A DNA stretch of 64,000 nucleotides from assembly GCA_029776255.1 (NCBI GenBank), contig JAKOTN010000026.1, positions 62,001-126,000 on the forward strand, given 5' to 3'. Shown here piece by piece: positions 48,829 to 60,274 of the stretch. Position 1 is the stretch's first letter. Each line of letters opens with the position of its first letter. Under the pieces are notes generated by a model. That model was not told the origin of the DNA and did no database searches. It saw nothing but the letters and a program-made list of their open reading frames with translations. The position numbers and the translations under genes were made by a program. Source of the DNA: Pseudomonadota bacterium. Lineage in GTDB: Bacteria > Pseudomonadota > Gammaproteobacteria > Burkholderiales > Rhodocyclaceae.

Positions 48829-51105
48829 TCACCGGGTCAACGCCATGAACAAAGCGGGCAACCGCTCCGGCAGACGTTCGATATTGTCGATTACCGTGTA
48901 GCGCGTGCCGAAAATGTCGCCGACGTAGGCATCGGCATCGCGATCGAGACTGATGCAATATGTGAATAGGCCCTGCCGCTCGTTTTCTTCCACCGCTTTG
49001 TGGGCATCCTCGATCAAAAGGCGTTCGTCGGTCACATCGACATCCGACGGCTGACCATCGGTGAGAATCAGCAACAATTTCTTCTCGGCCTTCCGCGCCC
49101 TGAGAGAAAGCGCCGCGTGGCGGATTGCCGCCCCCATGCGTGTCGAGTAAGCGGCTTGCATCGCCGCCAAGCGCCCCTTCACCGCCTCGCCCCAACTTTC
49201 GCCAAACCCCTTGAGATGCAGATAACGCACCTCATGGCGGCTGTCGGAATGGAAACCGGCAATGGCGAAGGGATCGCCGAGCTGGTCGACCGACCAGGCG
49301 AGCAGAGACACCGCCTCCTGACTGAGTTCCAGAATGCTTTGTTCGCCACCGCCAACCGCCACCTTCTCGGCCAACGACTGCGACAGGTCGAGCAGCAGAG
49401 TGACGGCGAGGTTGCGTCCATTGTGGCGATGGCTCATATTGATCCGCTGATCGGGAGTGGCGCCACTCTTGAAGTCGATCAGCGAGCGAACAGCAATATC
49501 CAAATCAAGCTCGCTGCCGTCCTCCCGATAACGGATGCGCTCCCGTTCCTGCGGACGCAACAGGTCGAGCATACGTTTCAGTCGTCGGGCGAGCAGCGCA
49601 TGTTTCGCCAGCAAGCGGTCGATGTCCGCACCGTCGCCACTTGGGTGCAGCGATTCGTACAGACTGACCCAGTCCGGGCGATAACTTTGTGTTTGGTAGT
49701 CCCACTCCGGATAATGACGCGGCGGCAAGCGGTCAAGCTCGGTGGCTACCGTCGGACGGGGCTGGCTGAACATCTCCTCCTCGTCGCTGAGTTCATGAAA
49801 CAACCAGAGGTGCCGATTGTCGTCACGATAATCAATCTCGGTGTCGGTGAAAAATACCGTTGCCAACTGGTCGCTCTGCCGACGACCGCGGGCGACATAG
49901 CGAAGCGCCAGGGCGGCGATCTCGTCGCTACTGGAGTCCCCGGCAGCCATGATTTCCCTAAAAAAACGCACAAATTCAATGAGTAATTCGTCACGATACG
50001 GGTGATGATCATCGAGTAGCGCCCGCGATAGCATGGCCAACCGGTGGCGGAAGCCGGATACCTGTTGTTGATCGCAGGCGTCTTCGCGCGGTACCGGATG
50101 CAAGGCCAGAAAATACCGTCGCAAACCGGGGTAGATGCGGAGAATCAACGTGTCGACCCGGCTGTCCTCGAAGGTTTCGATCGCCAGGCGCTGCATCGGG
50201 CTGAAGTTGTCGGCGATCATTGGCCTGCTCCAGCGCCGATGAGCGGCGATGTGCGCCAGCATCACGCGATAGCGGTCGATTCCGGCAACGCCGGCAGCAT
50301 CGTCGAACACATCCGGCAGATGGATACCCTGTGCGTCGTAATGCGGCTGGCGTTTTTCCGTTGGCGCGAAACCGGCCGCGTAAGGAAGGAGAAGCGCGTC
50401 GTCTTGCCACAAGCCACGGAGATAAAGTTGGAGACGCCGCTCGTTGTCGACCAACAAGGTCCCGTGCCGCTCGCGCTGCATGACGGCGCGGCTGTCGGCC
50501 GACTGCAAACTGAAGTAGGCGCGTTGCCGCTCAGGATGACTCGGGTAGTTGCGAAGACCGTAGTCGACCCATCCGCGCAAACCGTCAATGCTCAGATTTT
50601 TGAGTAGTGTCGGTCCTTGCGCGAAAAACTCGGGGAGCGCCACGCTGGCGAAAGTTTTGTGAATGCCATGGATCGAATTGCTGCTGCGCTCCATCAGTTC
50701 CCGTGTCAGATCCAGATAATGCTGTAGGGCCTCACGCGCCGGCAGGCGTCGGGCCACCGCCGCCAGATTTTGCAAAAAGGGCGTGATCGCCTTGGCATTC
50801 GGGGATTTCCAAAGTGCGCGCAAGGTCGCCGCGATATCCGGCAGGGCGCTTTCACCGACAATGCCGGCAATCGACGGCCACTCCTCCAGGAAAGCCAACA
50901 CCGGCTCGGCGCCACGCCCCATTTTGCCGAGCCATCGGGCCTGTTCGAGATAAGCGCTCACGCCTTCGGCCGACAAGTGTGCCGAGGCGTCGAGCAGGCA
51001 GGCCTCGAAAACCTTATCGACTTGTGGAAAACGACTGTCGAGTTGCGTGCGCCAAACACGCACCTGCTCAGACCATGGCGCGCCCTGCGCCGTTTCCGCG
51101 CCCAA
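48829..51105 (-). CDS. cbbO: CbbO, von Willebrand A-domain RuBisCO activase subunit
   Basis: About 758-aa partner of CbbQ; the CbbQO complex is a RuBisCO activase that removes inhibitory sugar phosphates, CbbO acting as the adaptor that binds RuBisCO. The C-terminal VWA domain has the MIDAS motif DLSQS (in LAVTLLLDLSQSLAEK) and LILTDGQPSDVDVTD. The long N-terminal part is helical, as in the family. The start is uncertain: the frame is open to 51228 and overlaps cbbQ; TTG 51105 follows a GGGAAAGGGCGGG stretch just past the cbbQ stop and is preferred; TTG 51144 is an alternative. Confidence 0.88.
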   Translation of the reverse strand: MGAETAQGAPWSEQVRVWRTQLDSRFPQVDKVFEACLLDASAHLSAEGVSAYLEQARWLGKMGRGAEPVLAFLEEWPSIAGIVGESALPDIAATLRALWKSPNAKAITPFLQNLAAVARRLPAREALQHYLDLTRELMERSSNSIHGIHKTFASVALPEFFAQGPTLLKNLSIDGLRGWVDYGLRNYPSHPERQRAYFSLQSADSRAVMQRERHGTLLVDNERRLQLYLRGLWQDDALLLPYAAGFAPTEKRQPHYDAQGIHLPDVFDDAAGVAGIDRYRVMLAHIAAHRRWSRPMIADNFSPMQRLAIETFEDSRVDTLILRIYPGLRRYFLALHPVPREDACDQQQVSGFRHRLAMLSRALLDDHHPYRDELLIEFVRFFREIMAAGDSSSDEIAALALRYVARGRRQSDQLATVFFTDTEIDYRDDNRHLWLFHELSDEEEMFSQPRPTVATELDRLPPRHYPEWDYQTQSYRPDWVSLYESLHPSGDGADIDRLLAKHALLARRLKRMLDLLRPQERERIRYREDGSELDLDIAVRSLIDFKSGATPDQRINMSHRHNGRNLAVTLLLDLSQSLAEKVAVGGGEQSILELSQEAVSLLAWSVDQLGDPFAIAGFHSDSRHEVRYLHLKGFGESWGEAVKGRLAAMQAAYSTRMGAAIRHAALSLRARKAEKKLLLILTDGQPSDVDVTDERLLIEDAHKAVEENERQGLFTYCISLDRDADAYVGDIFGTRYTVIDNIERLPERLPALFMALTR

Positions 51106-51124
51106 GTTCCCGCCCTTTCCCCGG

Positions 51125-51949
51125 CTAGGCAAAGATCGCGTCAATGGCGTGGTCGAGGGTATCGCGAATGTCGCGGTCGTCGGTGATCGGACGCACCAGG
51201 GCCATTCGGCAGGCATCGCGCGGGGCAACCCCCCCTTTGATCAAGGTGGCGGCATAGACCAGCAACCGTGTCGACACCCCTTCGTCAAGCCCATGTCCCT
51301 TCAAGCGTCGGACTGCGACGCCAAGACTCACCAACTGCTCGGCAAGCGTTTCGTCAACGCCGCTTTCTCCTTGCAAAACAGCGCGTTCCAAAGCCATGTC
51401 GGGATAATCGAAATCGAAAGCGATGAAACGCTGCTTGGTCGATTGTTTAAGGTCTTTCATCAAACTCTGATAACCGGGGTTGTAGGAAATCACCAACTGA
51501 AAATCCGGATGGACGCGAAGCAGTTCTCCCTTTTTGTCGATCGGCAGCGTGCGTCGATGATCGGTCAGCGAATGGATGACCACCACGGTGTCCTGACGCG
51601 CCTCGACGACTTCGTCGAGATAGCAAATCGCCCCGATGCGCGCAGCGGTCGTCAGCGGGCCATCCAGCCACCGAGTGCCATTGGCTTCAAGAAGATAACG
51701 GCCGACCAGATCGGAGGCCGTCATGTCTTCATTGCACGCCACGGTGATCAGCGGCCGGCCCAATCGCCAGGCCATGAACTCGACAAAACGGGATTTACCG
51801 CAACCCGTCGGCCCCTTGACCATCACCGGCAAGCGTGCCGCGTAGGCGGCTTCGTACAACGTCACCTCGTTGCTTTGCTGCTGGTAAAAAGGCTCTTCCA
51901 GAACCCGAAACTGCTCGCGGTCGCACAACACTATCGATTCCTTTTCCAT
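51125..51949 (-). CDS. cbbQ: CbbQ, MoxR-type AAA+ RuBisCO activase ATPase
   Basis: 274-aa AAA+ ATPase of the MoxR/CbbQ family. Walker A is KGPTGCGKSRFVEF (about 45-58), Walker B ICYLDEVVEARQD, sensor 1 FQLVISYNPGYQ with the conserved Asn, and a C-terminal lid domain (about 185-274). With CbbO it remodels form II RuBisCO to release tight-binding inhibitors. ATG 51949 is used; GTG 51967, 6 codons upstream with GGGAG nearby, is a reasonable alternative. Located 64 bp behind cbbM. Confidence 0.92.
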   Translation of the reverse strand: MEKESIVLCDREQFRVLEEPFYQQQSNEVTLYEAAYAARLPVMVKGPTGCGKSRFVEFMAWRLGRPLITVACNEDMTASDLVGRYLLEANGTRWLDGPLTTAARIGAICYLDEVVEARQDTVVVIHSLTDHRRTLPIDKKGELLRVHPDFQLVISYNPGYQSLMKDLKQSTKQRFIAFDFDYPDMALERAVLQGESGVDETLAEQLVSLGVAVRRLKGHGLDEGVSTRLLVYAATLIKGGVAPRDACRMALVRPITDDRDIRDTLDHAIDAIFA

Positions 51950-52013
51950 CGCGGGAAGGTCAAGCACGCCACTCCCGACAAGTCGTCCGGTCCATTCGGT
52001 TTTTCTTGACGTC

Positions 52014-53393
52014 TCAACGGTGAATCGCGAGTTTTTCCCTCCAGCCGGGGTAAAGTTTGTCGGCATCGCCCGGGAAGGACTCGAAGGCACGCGCGAATTC
52101 CTTGTGCTGCCTTGCCCATTCGATCGGATCGGCGCCCGCCTTCCAGCATTCGTATGCCTGACGTAATGAAATGGCGCCCGCTGCGGGACTATCGACATGA
52201 CCGTAAGAACCACCGCCGGAGGTGTTGATAACGTTACCGTGCCCGAGATTGGCGAAAAACCCAGGCAGGCGAAGCGCGTTCATGCCGCCGGAGATGATTG
52301 GCGTGGTCGGCTTCATGCCATACCACTGCTGACGATACGCCGGCCCCTGATAATCGTCGCGCTCGATCACATAGGCAATCGCCCGGTCATCGGCGCTGCC
52401 TTCCATCTTGCCGTAACCCATGGTGCCGACATGAATGCCGGAAGCGCCCTGTAGACGAGCCATCTTGGCCAAAACGTAGGCGTCGTAGCCACGCTTGGAA
52501 CTCGGTGAAGTCACCGCACCATGGCCGGCGCGGTGATAGTGCAGATACTGATTGGGGTATTGCCGGCGAGCGGTGGTAACCATGCCGGGACCGCCGACAT
52601 AGCCATCGACCAAAAAAGCAACCTTGTCGGCATCCGGCCCGAAGGTTTCCAGAATGTAGTCGGCACGCGCGCACATCTCGTAGTGATCGTCGGCGGTGAT
52701 GTTCGCCGAAAAAAGCTTGGCTTGTCCGGTTTCGTCCTGTGCGCGCTTCATCGCATCGTAGACCAGAGGCATCACCTTTTTGATCGGTGCGAAAACCTGA
52801 TTGCCTTGCGGCTCATCGTTCTTGATGAAATCCCCACCCAGCCAGAACTGGTACGCGGCCTTGGCGAAAGGTTCAGGACGCAAACCAAGCTTCGGCTTGA
52901 TGATCGTTCCGGCGATATAGCCGCCATCCCTGATCGGCCGGCCGAGTATGCGCCACAGATCGGAGATATCCTTCGAAGGCCCGTCGAATAACTGTATCGC
53001 GCGCTGCGGCATGAAAAAGTCGTACATCTTGGCATGTTCGATATCCCCCATGCCCTGATTGTTGCCGATCACCAGCGTCAGGAAAGACACAATCATCATC
53101 CGGCCGTCGGTCAGGTTGCGATCGAACAATTCGAGCGGATAGGCAATGCGCATCTCCTCGTCGATTTCGTCGATCAGATAAACCAGCGCATCGACGCCAC
53201 GAGTGAAATCATCGGTGGTCGAGACTTCCACATTGGTACCGGTCGAGGACTCGGCGGCGAAGTGGGCGGCCGCCTGTAAATAATCGTACCCCGCTTTCGG
53301 TTTCATCTTGTACGCCACCAAGATGTGTTTGCCGCCGGCGATCAGATCTTCTTCCCGGAGGCTAAGGTCGGCGTAGCGATTCGATTGGTCCAT
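52014..53393 (-). CDS. cbbM: Form II RuBisCO (ribulose-1,5-bisphosphate carboxylase)
   Basis: 459-aa form II RuBisCO, a homodimer-type enzyme fixing CO2 onto ribulose bisphosphate without a small subunit. Key residues fall at the numbering of the Rhodospirillum enzyme: K166 (IIKPKLGL), carbamylated K191 with the metal ligands D193/E194 ([11 protein letters not shown]), and loop-6 K329 ([10 protein letters not shown]). ATG 53393 has GGAG 6 bp upstream, excluding a longer frame to 53474. Form II enzymes have low CO2/O2 specificity and suit CO2-rich, low-oxygen conditions. Followed by cbbQ and cbbO; no cbbL/S or carboxysome genes in the window. Confidence 0.98.
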   Translation of the reverse strand: MDQSNRYADLSLREEDLIAGGKHILVAYKMKPKAGYDYLQAAAHFAAESSTGTNVEVSTTDDFTRGVDALVYLIDEIDEEMRIAYPLELFDRNLTDGRMMIVSFLTLVIGNNQGMGDIEHAKMYDFFMPQRAIQLFDGPSKDISDLWRILGRPIRDGGYIAGTIIKPKLGLRPEPFAKAAYQFWLGGDFIKNDEPQGNQVFAPIKKVMPLVYDAMKRAQDETGQAKLFSANITADDHYEMCARADYILETFGPDADKVAFLVDGYVGGPGMVTTARRQYPNQYLHYHRAGHGAVTSPSSKRGYDAYVLAKMARLQGASGIHVGTMGYGKMEGSADDRAIAYVIERDDYQGPAYRQQWYGMKPTTPIISGGMNALRLPGFFANLGHGNVINTSGGGSYGHVDSPAAGAISLRQAYECWKAGADPIEWARQHKEFARAFESFPGDADKLYPGWREKLAIHR

Positions 53394-53510
53394 GCGGTTC
53401 TCCATGTCAGTGGTAGGTGATAGAGGGCGTTGCGTATAAGCGCTGACAGCATCCCGCTTTGCCAACGGCACCACGCATTCGGCTAAAAGAAGTGTAAAAC
53501 GACCAATTGA

Positions 53511-53562
53511 TTATTAAAAGTTAAACTTTATTCAAAATAAAGTAAGTGTTTATTTATATTAA
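53511..53562. promoter_or_regulatory. Three LysR/CbbR-type boxes upstream of cbbM
   Basis: TTA-N7-TTA at 53511-53523, TTA-N7-TAA at 53528-53540 and TTA-N7-TAA at 53550-53562, fitting the TNA-N7-TNA core used by the LysR-type regulator CbbR. The middle one sits inside a perfect 8-bp inverted repeat, ACTTTATT-CAA-AATAAAGT (53525-53543), and AAAGTT-A-AACTTT overlaps at 53517-53529. The region is AT-rich, so chance matches are possible; no cbbR gene is in the window. Confidence 0.5.
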
Positions 53563-53625
53563 AATACTGACAAACCGTGCTTCACGATCCGCCGAGAGAC
53601 AGGTAGTATGGCTGCAATGCGCCGC

Positions 53626-53652
53626 TTGTCACTCTTTAGCCAAGAGTGACAA
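53626..53652. promoter_or_regulatory. 11-bp perfect inverted repeat, probable operator of tkt
   Basis: TTGTCACTCTT, 5-bp spacer TAGCC, AAGAGTGACAA. The right arm covers the predicted tkt -35 (GTGACA, 53646-53651), as an operator would. There is no following T-run, so a terminator is unlikely. Confidence 0.55.
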
Positions 53653-53675
53653 ACAGTTCTCTTTTGGCGGATAAT
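53646..53675 (+). promoter_or_regulatory. Sigma-70 promoter for tkt-gap
   Basis: GTGACA (53646-53651), 18-bp spacer, GATAAT (53670-53675); each hexamer matches consensus at 5 of 6 positions. Expected start near 53682, about 38 bp before the tkt GTG. Confidence 0.6.
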
Positions 53676-53719
53676 TTGCCCACGCAATCCAACCCTTACT
53701 TTTCGATTGGCGAATCATT

Positions 53720-56724
<3,005 letters not shown>

Positions 56725-56735
56725 GCGACCATCAA

Positions 56736-56765
56736 GATCAGGGGTGCTTTCTGGCACCCCTGATC
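56736..56765 (+). terminator. 12-bp perfect hairpin after gap
   Basis: GATCAGGGGTGC, loop TTTCTG, GCACCCCTGATC, 11 bp past the gap stop codon. It is not followed by a T-run, so it may work as an attenuator, an mRNA 3' end stabiliser or a bidirectional terminator. Confidence 0.6.
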
Positions 56766-57124
56766 GCTGCATTGAAGGAAATCGATTTCGCTTCTATTGC
56801 CTTCGCGGCAACGGCGGTTCGCAACACCACCAGCCATCGCGGCAGACGAGCAGCGAGCGTCATGCCAGCCTCACGGCATGCGGCGCGTCGACGTTTCTTT
56901 CGAGCGCATGCTAGAAAAATTTTTTAATCGCCATACATCCGCTCGACGGGCTGACCGCCTCGACAGTGTCGAGCGCGGAGTCGTTTTACCACTCGCGCCA
57001 CGAATCGCCGTTTTTCAAATCGAAAATGTCGTGCGGCCACCTCTCCGCAAACAACCCGCCGCATTGCCAAGCAACCACCCGCTGTCGGCAGTGTTCCGGT
57101 CAGGAAAACATCGCTAGGAAATAC
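56766..57124 (+). other. 359-bp gap between gap and pyk with no gene (pgk missing)
   Basis: No coding frame resembling phosphoglycerate kinase, or any fragment of it, could be recognised. The stretch has an AT-rich patch CTAGAAAAATTTTTTAATC (near 56910-56930) that could belong to a pyk promoter. The pyk frame is open back to 56966 but the extension has no family sequence. Confidence 0.5.
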
Positions 57125-58564
57125 ATGTCACGAGACACAAAGATCGTCGCTACTCTCGGTCCGGCGTCATCCGATGCCGAGGTGCTGGAACGCATGATCT
57201 GCGCCGGCGTCGATGTCGTTCGCCTGAATTTCTCCCACGGCAAGCGCGAGGATCATGTCGCCCGGGCACAGCTGGTCCGCGAAGTTGCCGCCCGTGTCGG
57301 GCGTCCTGTGGGAATTCTCGCTGATCTGCAAGGCCCGAAGATTCGTATCGGCAAATTCGTCGACGGCAAGATTTGGCTGGAAAAAGGTGCCCGCTTCATT
57401 CTTGACGCCAAATGCGAACTCGGTAACGAGGAGCGTGTCGGCCTCGATTACAAGGATTTGACTCACGATGTCGCTACCGGCAGCGTGCTATTGCTTGACG
57501 ATGGGCGCATTGTTTTAATCGTCGACAGAGTCTTGGGGGCCGAGATTTTCACCACCGTTCGTCACGGCGGCGAACTGTCGGACAACAAGGGCATCAATCG
57601 CCAAGGCGGTGGCCTCTCGGCGCCTGCCTTGACCGCCAAGGACATGGAAGATATCCGCACGGCGTCGAGCATCGGCGTCGATTATGTGGCGGTGTCTTTC
57701 CCCAAGAGCGCGGCCGACATGTATATGGCCAAACAATTGATCCATGCCGCCGGTGGTCATGCGCGCACCATCGCCAAAATCGAACGGGTGGAAGCCGTGG
57801 CGGCACTCGAGGAAATCATCGCCGCATCCGACGGCGTCATGGTCGCCCGCGGGGATTTGGCCGTTGAAGTCGGTGATGCCGCGGTGCCGGCGCTACAGAA
57901 AAGGATGATTCGTCTGGCGCGTGAAAAAAACAAACTGGCGATCACCGCGACCCAAATGATGGAGTCGATGATCCTCTCGCCCGCGCCAACGCGCGCCGAA
58001 GTGTCAGACGTCGCCAACGCCGTGCTTGATGGCACCGATGCGGTGATGTTGTCGGCCGAAACCGCCTCCGGCAAATACCCGGTCGAAACCGTCGAAGCCA
58101 TGTCGCGGATTTGCCTGGAAGCCGAGAAATCGTCGGAAGTCACCCTCGACCGCGAATTCCTCAATCAGATATTCACGCGCATCGACCAGACCATCTCGCT
58201 GGCGGCAATTTGGACTGCCCACCATCTCAAGGTCAAAGCCATCGCCGCCCTGACCGAATCCGGCGCCACCGCGCTATGGATGAGCCGCTTGAATTGTGGG
58301 GTGCCGGTGTACGCGTTAACCCCACGTCCGGAGGCGCTGGGCAAGATGAGTTTGTACCGCGCGGTGTTTCCCCTGTTCATGACCCAGCGACCGGCAACCC
58401 GCGATGAATTGTTATACGACGCCGAGCAAGTGCTGATCAATGCCGGCATCGTCGAGAAGGGCGATTTCATCGTTCTCACCGGTGGCGACCCAATGGGAAT
58501 GAGCGGCGGCACCAATACTTTGAAAATCGTACGCGTCGGGGATCAGCAAGCGCACGTAAACTGA
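57125..58564 (+). CDS. pyk: Pyruvate kinase
   Basis: 479-aa glycolytic enzyme converting phosphoenolpyruvate and ADP to pyruvate and ATP. N-terminal [34 protein letters not shown]; catalytic Lys/metal region [17 protein letters not shown] and [35 protein letters not shown]; the C-terminal regulatory domain ends [22 protein letters not shown] 57125 ([12 protein letters not shown]) fits the family start. fba follows at 121 bp with a hairpin in between. Confidence 0.96.
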   Translation: MSRDTKIVATLGPASSDAEVLERMICAGVDVVRLNFSHGKREDHVARAQLVREVAARVGRPVGILADLQGPKIRIGKFVDGKIWLEKGARFILDAKCELGNEERVGLDYKDLTHDVATGSVLLLDDGRIVLIVDRVLGAEIFTTVRHGGELSDNKGINRQGGGLSAPALTAKDMEDIRTASSIGVDYVAVSFPKSAADMYMAKQLIHAAGGHARTIAKIERVEAVAALEEIIAASDGVMVARGDLAVEVGDAAVPALQKRMIRLAREKNKLAITATQMMESMILSPAPTRAEVSDVANAVLDGTDAVMLSAETASGKYPVETVEAMSRICLEAEKSSEVTLDREFLNQIFTRIDQTISLAAIWTAHHLKVKAIAALTESGATALWMSRLNCGVPVYALTPRPEALGKMSLYRAVFPLFMTQRPATRDELLYDAEQVLINAGIVEKGDFIVLTGGDPMGMSGGTNTLKIVRVGDQQAHVN

Positions 58565-58623
58565 ACCGCGAACTGGAACGTCGTTTGCGGAAAAAACACT
58601 CACACCCTCACCCGTTAAATTTT

Positions 58624-58647
58624 GGGAAACGATCACCGTCGTTTCCC
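58624..58647 (+). promoter_or_regulatory. 9-bp perfect hairpin between pyk and fba
   Basis: GGGAAACGA, loop TCACCG, TCGTTTCCC, 59 bp past the pyk stop and 38 bp before fba. No T-run; could be an mRNA processing or stabilising element or an operator. Confidence 0.45.
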
Positions 58648-58685
58648 ACGTTCAGGCAACCGAGCAATTTCAGGAGAAAACGATC

Positions 58686-59750
58686 ATGCCAATCGTATCG
58701 ATGCGTCAACTATTGGACCACGCGGCGGAAAATGGTTACGGCCTCCCCGCTTTCAACGTCAATAACATGGAACAAGTGTGGGCAATCATGGAAGCCGCCG
58801 CGGAACTCGACGCGCCGGTAATCATGCAGGCCTCCGCCGGAGCCCGTAAATACGCCGGAGAACCTTTTTTGCGGCACCAGATTCTGGCCGCCCTGGAAGC
58901 GTACCCGCACATTCCGATTGTCATGCATCAAGACCACGGTCAATCGCCAGCGGTGTGCATGGCGGCGATCCGTTCGGGTTTCTCCTCGGTAATGATGGAT
59001 GGTTCGCTGATGGCCGACGGTAAAAGTGTCGCTTCCTATGAATACAACGTCGAAGTAACCAGCAAGGTCGTCGAATTCGCACACGCCATCGGCGTTTCGG
59101 TAGAAGGCGAACTCGGCGTTCTTGGCTCGCTGGAAACAATGCGTGGCGACAAGGAAGACGGCCACGGCGCCGACGGTCAAATGACCCGAGAACAACTGTT
59201 GACCGACGTCGAGCAGGCGGCCGATTTCGTCAAGCAAACACAATGCGACGCTTTGGCGATCGCCATCGGCACCTCGCACGGTGCTTACAAATTCACCAAG
59301 AAGCCCACCGGCGACATTCTCGCCATCCAGCGAATCAAGGAAATCAACGCTCGTATCCCGAATTGCCACTTGGTGATGCACGGCTCCTCTTCCGTGCCGC
59401 AGGAGTTGCTGGCCGAAATCCGCGAATTTGGCGGCGACATGAAGGAAACCTACGGCGTACCCGTCGAGGAAATCGTCACCGGCATCAAGCACGGTGTGCG
59501 CAAGGTCAATATCGACACCGATATCCGTCTGGCGATGACTGGTGCCATCCGGCGCTATTTCGCCGAAAATCCGTCGAAGTTCGACCCGCGCGATTACCTC
59601 AAGCCAGCCCGCGAGGCGGCCAGGAAAATCTGTCTCGCTCGCTACGAAGCCTTTGGCACCGCTGGTCAAGCCAGCAAGATCAAGGTCGTTCCGCTCGACA
59701 AGATGGCCGACCGCTACAAGAGCGGCGAGTTAAAGCAAACCGTTCTTTAA
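58686..59750 (+). CDS. fba: Fructose-bisphosphate aldolase, class II
   Basis: 354-aa zinc-dependent aldolase (Calvin-cycle/glycolytic FbaA2/CbbA subtype), cleaving or forming fructose- and sedoheptulose-bisphosphate. Zinc His in [14 protein letters not shown]; Asp/Glu sites [13 protein letters not shown]; the Gly/His loop [23 protein letters not shown]; phosphate site [24 protein letters not shown] 58686 after CAGGAG. The last gene of the tkt-gap-pyk-fba run, followed by a strong hairpin. Confidence 0.96.
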   Translation: MPIVSMRQLLDHAAENGYGLPAFNVNNMEQVWAIMEAAAELDAPVIMQASAGARKYAGEPFLRHQILAALEAYPHIPIVMHQDHGQSPAVCMAAIRSGFSSVMMDGSLMADGKSVASYEYNVEVTSKVVEFAHAIGVSVEGELGVLGSLETMRGDKEDGHGADGQMTREQLLTDVEQAADFVKQTQCDALAIAIGTSHGAYKFTKKPTGDILAIQRIKEINARIPNCHLVMHGSSSVPQELLAEIREFGGDMKETYGVPVEEIVTGIKHGVRKVNIDTDIRLAMTGAIRRYFAENPSKFDPRDYLKPAREAARKICLARYEAFGTAGQASKIKVVPLDKMADRYKSGELKQTVL

Positions 59751-59760
59751 GCGTTCCGCT

Positions 59761-59791
59761 CAAACCGCGACACGTCACGTGTCGCGGTTTG
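59761..59791 (+). terminator. Terminator-like hairpin after fba
   Basis: Perfect 14-bp stem: CAAACCGCGACACG, loop TCA, CGTGTCGCGGTTTG, 10 bp after the fba stop. The stem itself ends in TTTG. It probably closes the tkt-fba transcription unit and could also act on transcripts from the other strand. Confidence 0.75.
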
Positions 59792-59885
59792 TTGACGAAG
59801 TGGCAAAGCGTTGCACCCGCCGCGCTTGAAACCCGAGTGCGGAACCTTGGCGGTCAATTTGGCTTCCTGTAATGCCCCCAATTGA

Positions 59886-60074
59886 CTAGGCAAGGGCTTC
59901 CCTGATCCCGCCAGACGCCATACCGGACTTCCGCCGCCAACAAGCCGGCTTTTGCAGCAGGGAGGCGATATCCACGCGCGGTGAGAAATAAATCCGCTGC
60001 GCGATTTCCCAGCGCCGACGCTCTTCCCGAGAAATCCCCGCCAACTGCTCGAACCATTTCTGAAAACGATCCAT
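59886..60074 (-). CDS. Unrecognised 62-aa ORF behind a LexA-type box
   Basis: Small ORF starting MDRFQKWFEQLAGISREERR, rich in Arg and Glu, with an amphipathic N-terminal half and no membrane segment. AGGAG lies 10 bp upstream of the ATG (60085-60089). A CTGT-N8-ACAG site lies 71 bp upstream. I do not recognise the protein. Two other frames are open here; the one at 59854-60057 has a natural-looking C-terminal stretch, so a frameshift or a different gene is possible. Coding status is moderate at best. Confidence 0.4.
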   Translation of the reverse strand: MDRFQKWFEQLAGISREERRRWEIAQRIYFSPRVDIASLLQKPACWRRKSGMASGGIREALA

Positions 60075-60136
60075 GGTGTATAAGCTCCTGTAAAGACTGT
60101 CATTGACCGAAGTTTGTCGCGACAGGAGCGAGAATA

Positions 60137-60168
60137 CACAATAACTGTATAAATGTACAGTTATTGTG
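60137..60168 (-). promoter_or_regulatory. LexA-type (SOS) operator, 12-bp inverted repeat
   Basis: CACAATAACTGT-N8-ACAGTTATTGTG, a perfect 12-bp inverted repeat whose core CTGT-N8-ACAG (60145-60160) is the LexA box of beta- and gammaproteobacteria. It overlaps a possible minus-strand promoter (TGTACA, 17 bp, TATTCT) that would transcribe the small ORF at 60074. Confidence 0.65.
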
Positions 60169-60274
60169 CTGGGTACTGCTCAACGCATTGTTTTCTTCAC
60201 AAAACACGATACGAAATTACTGAGGGACGGCGTCTCAAGCCGCGGTACTCGCGTAATGAATCGCGCTATCGCCC

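Noticed and set aside
59747-60139. 130-codon minus-strand ORF spanning the fba terminator
   Set aside because: Low-complexity translation running through a strong hairpin; the LexA-box ORF in another frame has the better start site.
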